This document shows positions 1 to 5,824 of a stretch of 6,850 bases of DNA, in pieces. The position numbers and the translations under genes were made by a program. The DNA is from Rubrobacteraceae bacterium (GTDB lineage: Bacteria; Actinomycetota; Rubrobacteria; Rubrobacterales; Rubrobacteraceae): contig JACCSM010000604.1 in assembly GCA_013698525.1 (NCBI GenBank), positions 1 to 6,850 on the forward strand, given 5' to 3'. The first letter of the stretch is position 1. Each line of letters begins with the position of its first letter. The notes beneath the pieces are model-generated. The model saw nothing but the letters and a program-made list of their open reading frames with translations, was not told the DNA's origin and did not search any database.

Positions 1-956
1 TGGCGAAAATCGTCGAGGATTGCCTGGTTCGCGTCCTCGTCGGGTATGAGGACTTCGTCTCCGTCGAAGAGGGTCTCTGGGGTTCCTTTGAGTTGTTGGG
101 AGGTCATCTCGGCGTGACTTCCTCTGCGGATGAGGACCTGACCCAGGGTGATGGCTCCGTCGAGATCCAGGTCGGTCTGTACGTTCTCGTCCATGACCTT
201 CATGATCTCGGGGAGTGTCTTGACGGTGTGCCACCTCAGGGCATCGCTGCGGAGGGCGCCCACGAGCTCCCGCTGGCGCTGCATACGGTCGAGGTCGGCT
301 CCTGGGGTGTCTCTGTATCTGGCGTAGATCAGGGCTTTATGGCCGTTTAGTCTCTGCACGCCTTCGCCCATGCGCCACTTCTCGGGGAACTGGCCTTCTC
401 CAACGTCGACCCTGACCCCCCCCATCGCGTCGATTACCCTCTCGAAACCCTCGAAATCGATGGTGGCATAATGGTCTACGGGTACTCCCGAGTAGTTCTC
501 CAGCGCGTCGATCGTCTCATCGACGCCGCCATAGTTGTAGGCGGAGTTGATTCTGTCCTTTTCTCCCGGCTCCACTTCGACGAGGAGATCCCTGGGCACA
601 GAGAGCAGCTTGACGTCTCCGGTCTTCGGCACCACCCGCACGAGCATGATGGTATCCGTGCGGCTCCCCATCTCCTCGCTGTCAGGCCTCGTGTCCACGC
701 CAAGCACGAGCACGTTGAGCGGCCCGTCCGTGATCTCGTCCTCACCGAACATTTCCTGAACCCAGCCGCTCGGGGAGGTGTCGACCTTGCCAGGGTCGAG
801 TTGCGAGGCCTGGGTGAGTCTTTGAACCGAGACCGGGCCTGCGAGGACCTCGACGCCCAAAATCACAGCGACGAGCAAGACAGGTAGCCACCACATCCAC
901 CAGCGGATGCGGCGTATGCCCTTGCGTTCTCTGGTGTAACCCTGGAAGTCCCTCAT
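1..956 (-). CDS. LytR-CpsA-Psr (LCP) family cell-wall glycopolymer ligase, 3' end outside window
   Basis: Seen: 318 codons are open from the ATG at 956-954 to the window edge. A basic cytoplasmic N-terminus (residues 1-18) is followed by a Trp-rich membrane segment at about 19-40, then an extracellular LCP domain from about 80. Family signatures are NVLVLGVDTRP (81-91), RTDTIML (99-105), LSVPRDL (118-124), INSAYNYGG (136-144) and YARYRDTPGADLDRMQRQRE (211-230), which supply the usual Asp/Arg residues for polyprenyl-pyrophosphate and metal binding. Known of the family: these enzymes move lipid-linked anionic or capsular polymers onto peptidoglycan at the outer membrane face. Start choice: an in-frame ATG at 1004-1002 would add 16 residues ahead of the basic segment and lies in repeat sequence, so the shorter start is preferred; neither has a Shine-Dalgarno sequence. 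The gene is separated from the uronate operon by a 194-nt gap and is probably an independent unit. The substrate polymer cannot be told. Confidence 0.93.
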   Translation of the reverse strand, partial: MRDFQGYTRERKGIRRIRWWMWWLPVLLVAVILGVEVLAGPVSVQRLTQASQLDPGKVDTSPSGWVQEMFGEDEITDGPLNVLVLGVDTRPDSEEMGSRTDTIMLVRVVPKTGDVKLLSVPRDLLVEVEPGEKDRINSAYNYGGVDETIDALENYSGVPVDHYATIDFEGFERVIDAMGGVRVDVGEGQFPEKWRMGEGVQRLNGHKALIYARYRDTPGADLDRMQRQRELVGALRSDALRWHTVKTLPEIMKVMDENVQTDLDLDGAITLGQVLIRRGSHAEMTSQQLKGTPETLFDGDEVLIPDEDANQAILDDFR

Positions 957-964
957 CCACAGGG

Positions 965-993
965 AGTCTAATCCGCCGTTGCAGGCAAAGCAA
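965..993 (-). promoter_or_regulatory. Candidate promoter of the LCP gene, possibly giving a leaderless mRNA
   Basis: Read on the minus strand, TTGCTT (993-988) is followed by a 17-nt spacer and TAGACT (970-965), which fits the TANNNT -10 pattern. Only 8 nt separate this -10 from the ATG at 956, so transcription would begin at or next to the start codon. No Shine-Dalgarno sequence is visible in front of that ATG, which agrees with a leaderless transcript. The -35 box matches the TTGACA consensus at only three clear positions, so the call rests mainly on the -10 and its spacing. The -35 box touches the edge of the adjacent repeat. Confidence 0.4.
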
Positions 994-1020
994 CATTGCA
1001 GCATTTCAGCACTTCAGCAC

Positions 1021-1037
1021 GCCGCCCCACGGGCGGC
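1021..1037 (-). terminator. GC-rich perfect hairpin, candidate terminator of the uronate operon
   Basis: GCCGCCC (1021-1027) and GGGCGGC (1031-1037) form a perfect 7-bp GC-only stem with a 3-nt loop. It lies about 115 nt past the SDR stop and 65 nt ahead of the LCP start codon. No T-tract follows on either strand, so it is not a canonical intrinsic terminator, although GC-rich actinobacteria often use such T-poor hairpins. Part of its right arm is shared with the inner inverted repeat of the surrounding array, so the two foldings would compete. Confidence 0.35.
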
Positions 1038-1110
1038 TTGTCAGCATGTCAGCAAGATTTTGCAGCCGCAGTACCTGAAATGCTGACCAGCTGAAGTGCT
1101 GACAAGCGGA

Positions 1111-1121
1111 GGCCGAAGGCC
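1111..1121 (-). terminator. Short GGCC-loop-GGCC hairpin downstream of the SDR gene
   Basis: GGCC, a 3-nt loop and GGCC make a 4-bp hairpin (loop TTC on the transcribed minus strand) about 30 nt past the SDR stop codon. It has no T-tract and is short, so it is a weak terminator candidate by itself. It sits between two runs of the 8-bp repeat, in the mirror place to the stronger hairpin at 1021-1037, which suggests it belongs to the same composite element. Confidence 0.22.
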
Positions 1122-1150
1122 GGAGCGTGCTGAAATGCTGACTTGCTGCC

Positions 1151-1990
1151 TTACACTCCGCTGAAGGCGCTGAAGCCGCCGTCCACGGGCACGACGATGC
1201 CGTTGACGAAGGCGGCGGCTCGGCTGCAGAGCCAGATCAAGGTCCCTCCCAACTCATCGGGTTCTCCGAAGCGCCCCGCCGGGGTGTGCTCGATTATGGT
1301 CTGTCCCCTCTGTGATGGGCTACCGTCTTCGTCGAGCAACAGGTCTCTGTTCTGCTCCCCTATAAAGAAACCTGGCGCTATGGCGTTGACCCTGAGACCC
1401 GGACCGTGGCTGCGCGCGAGCTCGACGGCGAGCCAGCGGGTGAAGTTCTCGACGGCGGCTTTGGCGGCCGAGTAGCCGACCACGTTCGTCAGGGTCCTGG
1501 AAGCGGCCATTGAAGAGATGTTCACGATGCAGCCATGGGGCTCCTCGTCACCCTCGACCATGGCAGCCCCGAAGACCTGGCAGGGGAGCAGCGTCCCGAG
1601 GAAGTTGAGGTCCATGACCTGCCGCAAGGCCTTCTCCGGTAACTCGAAGACACCAACGTCGTCACTGAGAGTTGCTTCCGGCACGTTCCCGCCGGCCGCG
1701 TTTACGAGGATATCCACCCTGCCCCAGCGCTCGAGCAGAGCGTCTCTGGCGTCTTCGAGCTGGTCATTGTCGAGCACGTCGGCAGGGAGTGCGAGCGATT
1801 CCCCGCCCGCCACCTCTATCTCTCCGGCGACCCTGTTGGCCTTCTCCTCGCGACGGCCAAGCACAGCCACCCTAGCGCCGCTGCGGGCGAGGGAGTGGGC
1901 CATCTCACCGCCGAGGACCCCTGTCGCGCCTGTGACGACGGCAACCTTTCCCGTGAGGGAGAAGAGATCCTGTATCGATCTTTGTTCCAC
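1151..1990 (-). CDS. uxuB: SDR-family D-mannonate oxidoreductase (fructuronate reductase, Bacillus UxuB/YjmF type)
   Basis: Predicted to reduce D-fructuronate to D-mannonate with NAD(P)H in the cytosol. Seen: 279 residues; Rossmann cofactor motif TGATGVLG (20-27), NAAG (97-100), and the SDR tetrad Asn129, Ser160, Tyr173, Lys177 (YSAAK). The C-terminal pattern APGFFIGEQNR (205-215), HTPAGRFGEPDEL (235-247) and VDGGFSAFSGV (269-279) is, from memory, typical of the UxuB/YjmF mannonate oxidoreductase branch of SDRs, which is unrelated to the long-chain UxuB of E. coli. The frame stays open upstream to 2287 inside uxaC, but homology begins just after the GTG at 1990-1988, which has a strong AAGGAGG six bases ahead, so that start is chosen. 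It is the last gene of the operon and follows uxaC by 11 nt. Fit to the UxaC-UxaE context supports the substrate; a generic SDR with another sugar-acid substrate is the alternative. Confidence 0.9.
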   Translation of the reverse strand: MEQRSIQDLFSLTGKVAVVTGATGVLGGEMAHSLARSGARVAVLGRREEKANRVAGEIEVAGGESLALPADVLDNDQLEDARDALLERWGRVDILVNAAGGNVPEATLSDDVGVFELPEKALRQVMDLNFLGTLLPCQVFGAAMVEGDEEPHGCIVNISSMAASRTLTNVVGYSAAKAAVENFTRWLAVELARSHGPGLRVNAIAPGFFIGEQNRDLLLDEDGSPSQRGQTIIEHTPAGRFGEPDELGGTLIWLCSRAAAFVNGIVVPVDGGFSAFSGV

Positions 1991-1996
1991 TGTTCT

Positions 1997-2003
1997 CCTC
2001 CTT
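1997..2003 (-). promoter_or_regulatory. Strong Shine-Dalgarno site of the SDR gene, overlapping the uxaC stop codon
   Basis: AAGGAGG lies six bases ahead of the GTG start at 1990. Its first two bases are the last two of the uxaC stop codon TAA (2004-2002). The site fixes the SDR start against the much longer reading frame and suggests that ribosomes ending uxaC can re-initiate on the SDR gene. Confidence 0.85.
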
Positions 2004-3444
2004 ACGCCCTGCCCACGGGCTCTCTCTGGAACCCGTAGGCCCTCTTCGCGAGCCCGTATGCGAACTCGCGCGCCATGTCGCCGGCTTCCTCTCCGTCCAC
2101 AACGCCTGTAACGACCATCCCTGCCAGCCAGTCGCAAGTTATGCGCCTCCACACGTCGTGGCGGGACGGTATGCTCGCGAACGCGCGGGTGTCGTCGTTG
2201 AAGCCCGCTGTGTTGTAGAGGCCTGCTGTCTCTATCACCGCGTCGAGATAGCGCCGCATGCCGAGCGGACTGTCGAAGAACCACCACGGCGCCCCGAGGA
2301 GCAGGGCCGGATAGTGCCCGGCGAGCGGCGCCAGTTCCCTGGAGTACGCGGCCTCGTCCAGGCCGAACACGACGAGGCGGAAACGCGGGTCGTTGCCCCG
2401 CTCGTCGAGGATGGCCCGCAGGCCTCGCGTCCAGTCGGCCGCTATGGGGATGTCCGCGCCGGAGTCGAGCCCGAACCGCCTGTGCACCACCGCGTTGTGG
2501 TTGCGGAGGCTGCCCGCGTGCAGCTGCATCACCAGCCCGTCTTCGACGCTCATGCCGGCCATCTCGACCAGCATGTTGGCCGTGAACCTCGCGGCGTCCT
2601 CACCGCTGGACTCTCCCGAAAGTGCACGGGCGAAGATCCCCTGTGCTTCCGTCTCCGACAGACGCTCGGTGTGGGGCGTGGTTGCGCTGTGGTCTGTTGC
2701 GACAGCCCCCATCTCCTTGAAGAAGGAACGCCTCTCCTGTAGGGCCTCCAGGAAGGAGCGGTAGTGGATGACGTCGGTACCAGAGGCCTGCGAGAGGAGG
2801 TCTATGTTGTGCCGCCAGCCTGCCGTCGAAAGGTCGATGACAGCGTCGGGCCTGAAGGTGGGACGCACCCTACCGCCCCAGCCCTCCACACGCAGTGTGG
2901 CGTGATGCTCCAGCGTGTCTGTCGCCGCGTCCGTCGTACACAGTACCTCTACGCCGAAGGTCTCGAAGAGGGCCCGCGGCGCGTACTCGGGGCTCGCCAG
3001 CCTCTCCTGGAGATAGTCGTAGATCCCCTGCGCGTTCTCTCCGGTCAGTCTCTCGGTGACGCCGAAGACGTTGACGAGCTCGTCCGAGAGCCAGAGGCCT
3101 GTCGGGGTCGCGCGTAAGAGGTGGAAGTTCTCGCAGAAGCGCTGCCAGGCACGCCTGTGGTCCTTCTCTATAGGGGTGTCGTCGACCGTCGGTACCCCGA
3201 TGTCCTCCATCGGGACCCCCTGACTGTAAAGCATCCTGAAGACGTAGTGGTCGGGGATGATAAAGAGCTCGGCCGGCGTTCCGAGGGTGGCTTCCGGGTC
3301 TGCGAGCAGCGCCGGGGGTACGTGGCCGTGCGGCCCGACTATCGGCAGGTCCTCGACCTCTGTGTAGAGGCTCCTGGCCACAGAACGCCTTGCCGGATTA
3401 GGGTCGAAGAGCCTGTCAGGGTCGAGCGTCCAGGGCTTGCTCAT
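2002..3444 (-). CDS. uxaC: Uronate isomerase (glucuronate/galacturonate isomerase)
   Basis: Converts D-glucuronate to D-fructuronate and D-galacturonate to D-tagaturonate, the first cytosolic step of hexuronate breakdown. Seen: 480 residues, close to the family's usual 450-475, with an amidohydrolase-like barrel. Motifs in order: PHGH at 38-41 (metal-binding HxH site), FIIPDHYVFRMLYSQGV (61-77), TDHS with His252, GLVMQLHAGSLRNHN (303-317, His309), GAPWWFFDS (384-392) and TAGFNDDTR (412-420) near the end of the barrel. The N-terminal metal motif differs from the DYHCHL of the E. coli enzyme, so this is a divergent subgroup. Start ATG at 3444 has GGAGG (3455-3451) six bases ahead and overlaps the uxaE stop as ATGA, which implies translational coupling. 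It sits between uxaE and the SDR and supplies both keto acids those enzymes use. No truncation or frameshift is seen. Confidence 0.93.
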   Translation of the reverse strand: MSKPWTLDPDRLFDPNPARRSVARSLYTEVEDLPIVGPHGHVPPALLADPEATLGTPAELFIIPDHYVFRMLYSQGVPMEDIGVPTVDDTPIEKDHRRAWQRFCENFHLLRATPTGLWLSDELVNVFGVTERLTGENAQGIYDYLQERLASPEYAPRALFETFGVEVLCTTDAATDTLEHHATLRVEGWGGRVRPTFRPDAVIDLSTAGWRHNIDLLSQASGTDVIHYRSFLEALQERRSFFKEMGAVATDHSATTPHTERLSETEAQGIFARALSGESSGEDAARFTANMLVEMAGMSVEDGLVMQLHAGSLRNHNAVVHRRFGLDSGADIPIAADWTRGLRAILDERGNDPRFRLVVFGLDEAAYSRELAPLAGHYPALLLGAPWWFFDSPLGMRRYLDAVIETAGLYNTAGFNDDTRAFASIPSRHDVWRRITCDWLAGMVVTGVVDGEEAGDMAREFAYGLAKRAYGFQREPVGRA

Positions 3445-4943
3445 GGGGTTCCTCCGTTCGCAAAGGGCTCGAGGTGTCGCAGGAAGTGCCTTTCGAGGCC
3501 CGCGGCGTAGTGCTCTGGATGCTCGCGCAACAACCCCAGGAGGCGATTGCGGAAGCGTGCCTCCTTCAGCACTGACCCGAAGGTGACGTGCAGTATCTCC
3601 CTCGCGTCGAAGGTCCCGAGCAGGGCCGGCAGCTGTGCGTCGCCCACGACGCCAGGCGTGCGGTCCGTTCTTGCCGAGACGTGGTAGCTCGCCCTGTCCT
3701 CCTCGTAGCGTCCGCGGGCGAAATCGTAGATCTCACGGAAAAGGTCAGGGTCGAGCGCGGCCACGGTGCGCAGGGCCTCCAGGTAGCTCGTGCCCGCCGT
3801 CTTGAGGTGGGCGAGCCCCCTGGTCTGCCGAACAAAGGCGGGGTAGACCGAGAACTTGTCCGAGCCTGAGTGCAGGCTCAGCTTGTACGGCCCGTCGGGT
3901 GAGACGGTGCGGGCGATGGCGGCGTGGACCTCGATATCCTCCTCGAACTCTGTGACGTCGCCTATGTAGTCAACGCCCTTCTCGAACCTTCCGACGTAGC
4001 GCGGGGGCAGGCTCACCCACCTGAGCCCGAGACGCCCTAACTCCGTGGCGATGTACACGTGCTGGGCGTGGGTCGTCGGGCTCTCTGTCTCGTCCACGGA
4101 GACCTCGACTTCGAAGTCTTTGTCTCCCATCGCCGACTGGAGGTGGCGGTAAAGACGCGCCACGTGGGCCACGGCGGCACCGTACTTGACGGCCGCCAGC
4201 GCGAGGGAGAGATCGTCGAAGCTGACCTCGTGCCCTTCGGCTTCAAACGTGTCGTCGAGATCGCGCCGCTTCAGGTCAGCCTGAACGTCTTCGAGGTTCT
4301 GCCAAGGTAGGTCCTCCAGTGCGGCCCGCAGTGCTGAAGCGCCGGCGGTCTCGGCCCCGTCGTCGACGTACTCTCCGGGATCAAACGTGAAGAAACTGTA
4401 ACCTGCGGCGACGCAGGCGTCTACGTCCTGCGCTGTCTTGAGGTGGTCGGCATCAGCTCCGAAGCCCTCCTGCCAACCTTCGGCGAAGGCGCCCCACGTT
4501 GCGTCGTCGAGAACCTCCCGAGGGCTCCTGCCCGTACGCTCCATCTCCCTGATGGACTGCTGGGCGAAGATCGGCGCGAGGTCTCCTCCGGCGGCGCGCA
4601 AGGCCCTGACGTGGCCCTGTGTGGCAAGGCCGAGCCTGTCGCCGAAGCCCGCAGACATGCGCGTTCCGAGTGGCCGCGGACGCATCCAGGGCATCAGCTC
4701 CCGTAAGGCGTCCAGATTGGCCGGGCTCATCGGACCGAGAAGGAGCGTACGGTCGCCTGTGGCGCTGCTCTCCCCTTCGAAACCGGAGAGGACCTGAGAT
4801 CCCGAAGGTGCCAGGACCGCAACCCTCTGGCCCGACCAGACAAGGCCGACCACCGTTCCCTCGACAGAGACCGCCGAGTTTGGGAGAACGTCGAGGCCGT
4901 TCAGGGCAAGGAGTCTTGTGGCCGTGTTTCCCGTCAGGCCCAT
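3441..4943 (-). CDS. uxaE: D-tagaturonate/D-fructuronate epimerase
   Basis: Epimerises D-tagaturonate to D-fructuronate, joining the galacturonate branch to the glucuronate branch. The activity was established for the Thermotoga maritima enzyme. Seen: 500 residues, near the family's usual size. An N-terminal region (1-90) leads into GFGDRLGLATQGH (99-111), FGADADHLKT (161-170), FFTFDPGEYVDD (184-195), SVDETESPTTHAQHVYIATE (282-301), SLHSGSDKFSVYP (356-368) and KTAGTSYLEALRTVA (381-395); the acidic and His-rich patches fit a metal-dependent sugar-acid epimerase. The recognition rests on these motifs recalled from the family and on direct linkage to uxaC. The ATG at 4943 lies inside the end of the upstream isomerase gene (10-nt overlap) with AGGAG five bases ahead, and the stop overlaps the uxaC start. 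Regulation is presumably shared with the operon. No defect is seen. Confidence 0.9.
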   Translation of the reverse strand: MGLTGNTATRLLALNGLDVLPNSAVSVEGTVVGLVWSGQRVAVLAPSGSQVLSGFEGESSATGDRTLLLGPMSPANLDALRELMPWMRPRPLGTRMSAGFGDRLGLATQGHVRALRAAGGDLAPIFAQQSIREMERTGRSPREVLDDATWGAFAEGWQEGFGADADHLKTAQDVDACVAAGYSFFTFDPGEYVDDGAETAGASALRAALEDLPWQNLEDVQADLKRRDLDDTFEAEGHEVSFDDLSLALAAVKYGAAVAHVARLYRHLQSAMGDKDFEVEVSVDETESPTTHAQHVYIATELGRLGLRWVSLPPRYVGRFEKGVDYIGDVTEFEEDIEVHAAIARTVSPDGPYKLSLHSGSDKFSVYPAFVRQTRGLAHLKTAGTSYLEALRTVAALDPDLFREIYDFARGRYEEDRASYHVSARTDRTPGVVGDAQLPALLGTFDAREILHVTFGSVLKEARFRNRLLGLLREHPEHYAAGLERHFLRHLEPFANGGTP

Positions 4944-5761
4944 TCGATCTCCTGCTTGCGGAGTACCTCTTTGAAGGCCCCTGCGGCCTTGCGGAACAGC
5001 TCGGGGCCGCTGAAGCCCGAGTATTTCCCTGAGGATGCGAGGTGCGGTTCCAGCGAGAAGAAGCCGTCGAAGTCGGAGGCGCGCAGCGCGGAGAGTGTCT
5101 CGGGCAACTGTCCGTCTCCTTCACCCGCCGGAACGACCCTGTTCGAGTCTGAGAGCGCGTCCTTTACGTGCACGTACTCTATGTAGGGCCGCAACGACGC
5201 GTATCCCTCTTTATATGGGCTGATGCCGCACTGCACGAAGTTGGCCGCGTCCCACGCCGCGCGAAGGGCAGGCGATTCGACACCGGCGAGTATGTCAACG
5301 CAGCGGCTCGGGACGTCGCCGTAGATCTCCTTCTCGTTCTCGTGCAGGAGCGTGACCCCAGAATCCTCCGCCTCGCCGGCCAGGATCCCCATCCTGTCTA
5401 GTACCTCTTCCCGATATTGATCCGGGTCCTGACCTTCGGGAATGAAGAACGAGAAGACGCGGACGTAAGGCGCTTCCAGGACATCGGCGGCGTACAGCGC
5501 ACGCCTGAAACGCTCCAGGTGCGGCCCGAAAGGGTCTGTTACTGGTACTTTGCCTATCGGCGAGCCTATGGAAGACATCCCTATGCCGCGCAGCGCGGCC
5601 GCTGACTTCACCCTATCCAGCTCACCGTCCGTAAGGTCGAGCACGTTGGTGTTCCATACGCTGCGCAGCTCCATGTAGCTTATGGACTCCTCTGCGAGCG
5701 TGTTTAGTTGCTCGTCCAGTTCGGGGGAGATCTCATCGGCGAATCCTGTCAAGGTCCACAC
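4934..5761 (-). CDS. TIM-barrel sugar (phosphate) isomerase/epimerase, AP-endonuclease-2 fold, substrate unknown
   Basis: Seen: 275 residues, the usual size for the xylose-isomerase-like barrel family (PF01261), beginning GFADEISPELDEQL (6-19). The four expected metal ligands are all present: Glu141 in LLHENEK, Asp171 in AAWDAANF, His198 in YVHVKD and Glu238 in SLEPH. Known of the family: divalent-metal isomerases, epimerases and dehydratases of sugars, inositols and keto acids; some members cleave 3-keto-glycosides. The exact reaction cannot be read here. It is too short, and lacks the motifs, to be UxuA mannonate dehydratase. The start is GTG at 5761, with AAAGGGG nine bases ahead. The 3' end overlaps uxaE by 10 nt, which ties it tightly to uronate metabolism, and the upstream neighbour is a Gfo/Idh oxidoreductase. 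Likely roles are a second epimerase, or a lyase/isomerase that prepares the uronate. Confidence 0.88.
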   Translation of the reverse strand: MWTLTGFADEISPELDEQLNTLAEESISYMELRSVWNTNVLDLTDGELDRVKSAAALRGIGMSSIGSPIGKVPVTDPFGPHLERFRRALYAADVLEAPYVRVFSFFIPEGQDPDQYREEVLDRMGILAGEAEDSGVTLLHENEKEIYGDVPSRCVDILAGVESPALRAAWDAANFVQCGISPYKEGYASLRPYIEYVHVKDALSDSNRVVPAGEGDGQLPETLSALRASDFDGFFSLEPHLASSGKYSGFSGPELFRKAAGAFKEVLRKQEIEWA

Positions 5762-5770
5762 TTGTTATAA

Positions 5771-5777
5771 CCCCTTT
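5771..5777 (-). promoter_or_regulatory. Shine-Dalgarno site deciding the GTG start of the TIM-barrel gene
   Basis: AAAGGGG lies nine bases ahead of the GTG at 5761-5759. The protein reads into its conserved opening strand at once from this GTG, and no alternative ATG occurs before codon 30, so the start is fairly secure. The adjacent TATAAC (5769-5764) is too near the start codon to be its -10 box. Confidence 0.6.
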
Positions 5778-5782
5778 CCATG

Positions 5783-5798
5783 GGGCGACCCTCCGCCC
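5783..5798 (-). other. Small hairpin in the 63-nt gap between the oxidoreductase and isomerase genes
   Basis: GGGCG (5783-5787) and CGCCC (5794-5798) can form a 5-bp stem with a 6-nt loop. No T-tract follows on the minus strand, so it is unlikely to stop transcription fully; it could be an intercistronic attenuator or RNA-stability element. The gap (5762-5824) otherwise holds only the isomerase ribosome-binding site, and I see no convincing promoter. The operon is therefore likely continuous across it, though with weaker coupling than at the downstream junctions. Confidence 0.25.
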
Positions 5799-5824
5799 GC
5801 TGCGAGAGAACTGCCCCTGCGTGT

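Larger units (their letters stand above)
991..1148. repeat. Nested inverted array of 8-bp-period CAGCA/TGCTG units in an intergenic gap
   Basis: This fills most of the only long non-coding gap in the window (957-1150). On the plus strand CAGCA begins at 999, 1007 and 1015, and again at 1042 and 1050. Its complement TGCTG begins at 1081, 1097, 1128, 1136 and 1144, with a degenerate copy (AGCTG) at 1089. Within each run the step is 8 bp, and no copy lies in the wrong half. The outer arms 999-1012 and 1127-1140 are a perfect 14-bp inverted repeat; inner arms 1036-1046 and 1097-1107 are a perfect 11-bp one. GC-rich hairpins sit between the two runs of each half. It could be a dispersed intergenic element, a protein-binding array, or a complex terminator. 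No ORF in it looks real. Confidence 0.75.

Noticed and set aside
471..887. Plus-strand 138-codon open frame opposite the LCP gene
   Set aside because: It is antisense to clear LCP motifs; its composition is typical of a shadow frame and no domain is recognised.
742..996. Minus-strand 84-codon frame starting in the repeat region
   Set aside because: It overlaps the LCP gene in another frame, where the LCP frame carries the conserved sequence; it has no ribosome-binding site.
957..1004. Upstream LCP start giving a Cys-rich 16-residue N-terminal extension (CCFAC)
   Set aside because: It has no Shine-Dalgarno sequence, starts inside the repeat array and precedes an already normal basic-plus-membrane N-terminus; the Cys cluster is probably a chance reading of non-coding DNA.
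991..1148. CRISPR array
   Set aside because: The units are 8 bp with no unique spacers of CRISPR length, and they occur as inverted halves, not as direct repeats separated by spacers.
1991..2287. In-frame 99-codon extension of the SDR gene into uxaC, giving a 378-residue protein
   Set aside because: The extra part is an alternative frame of uxaC on the same strand, is very Arg-rich and unlike any SDR N-terminus. The GTG at 1990 has a strong ribosome-binding site and starts just before the Rossmann fold.
5764..5769. TATAAC as a -10 box for the TIM-barrel gene
   Set aside because: It ends 2 nt before the GTG start, too close even for a leaderless transcript, and no matching -35 is evident.
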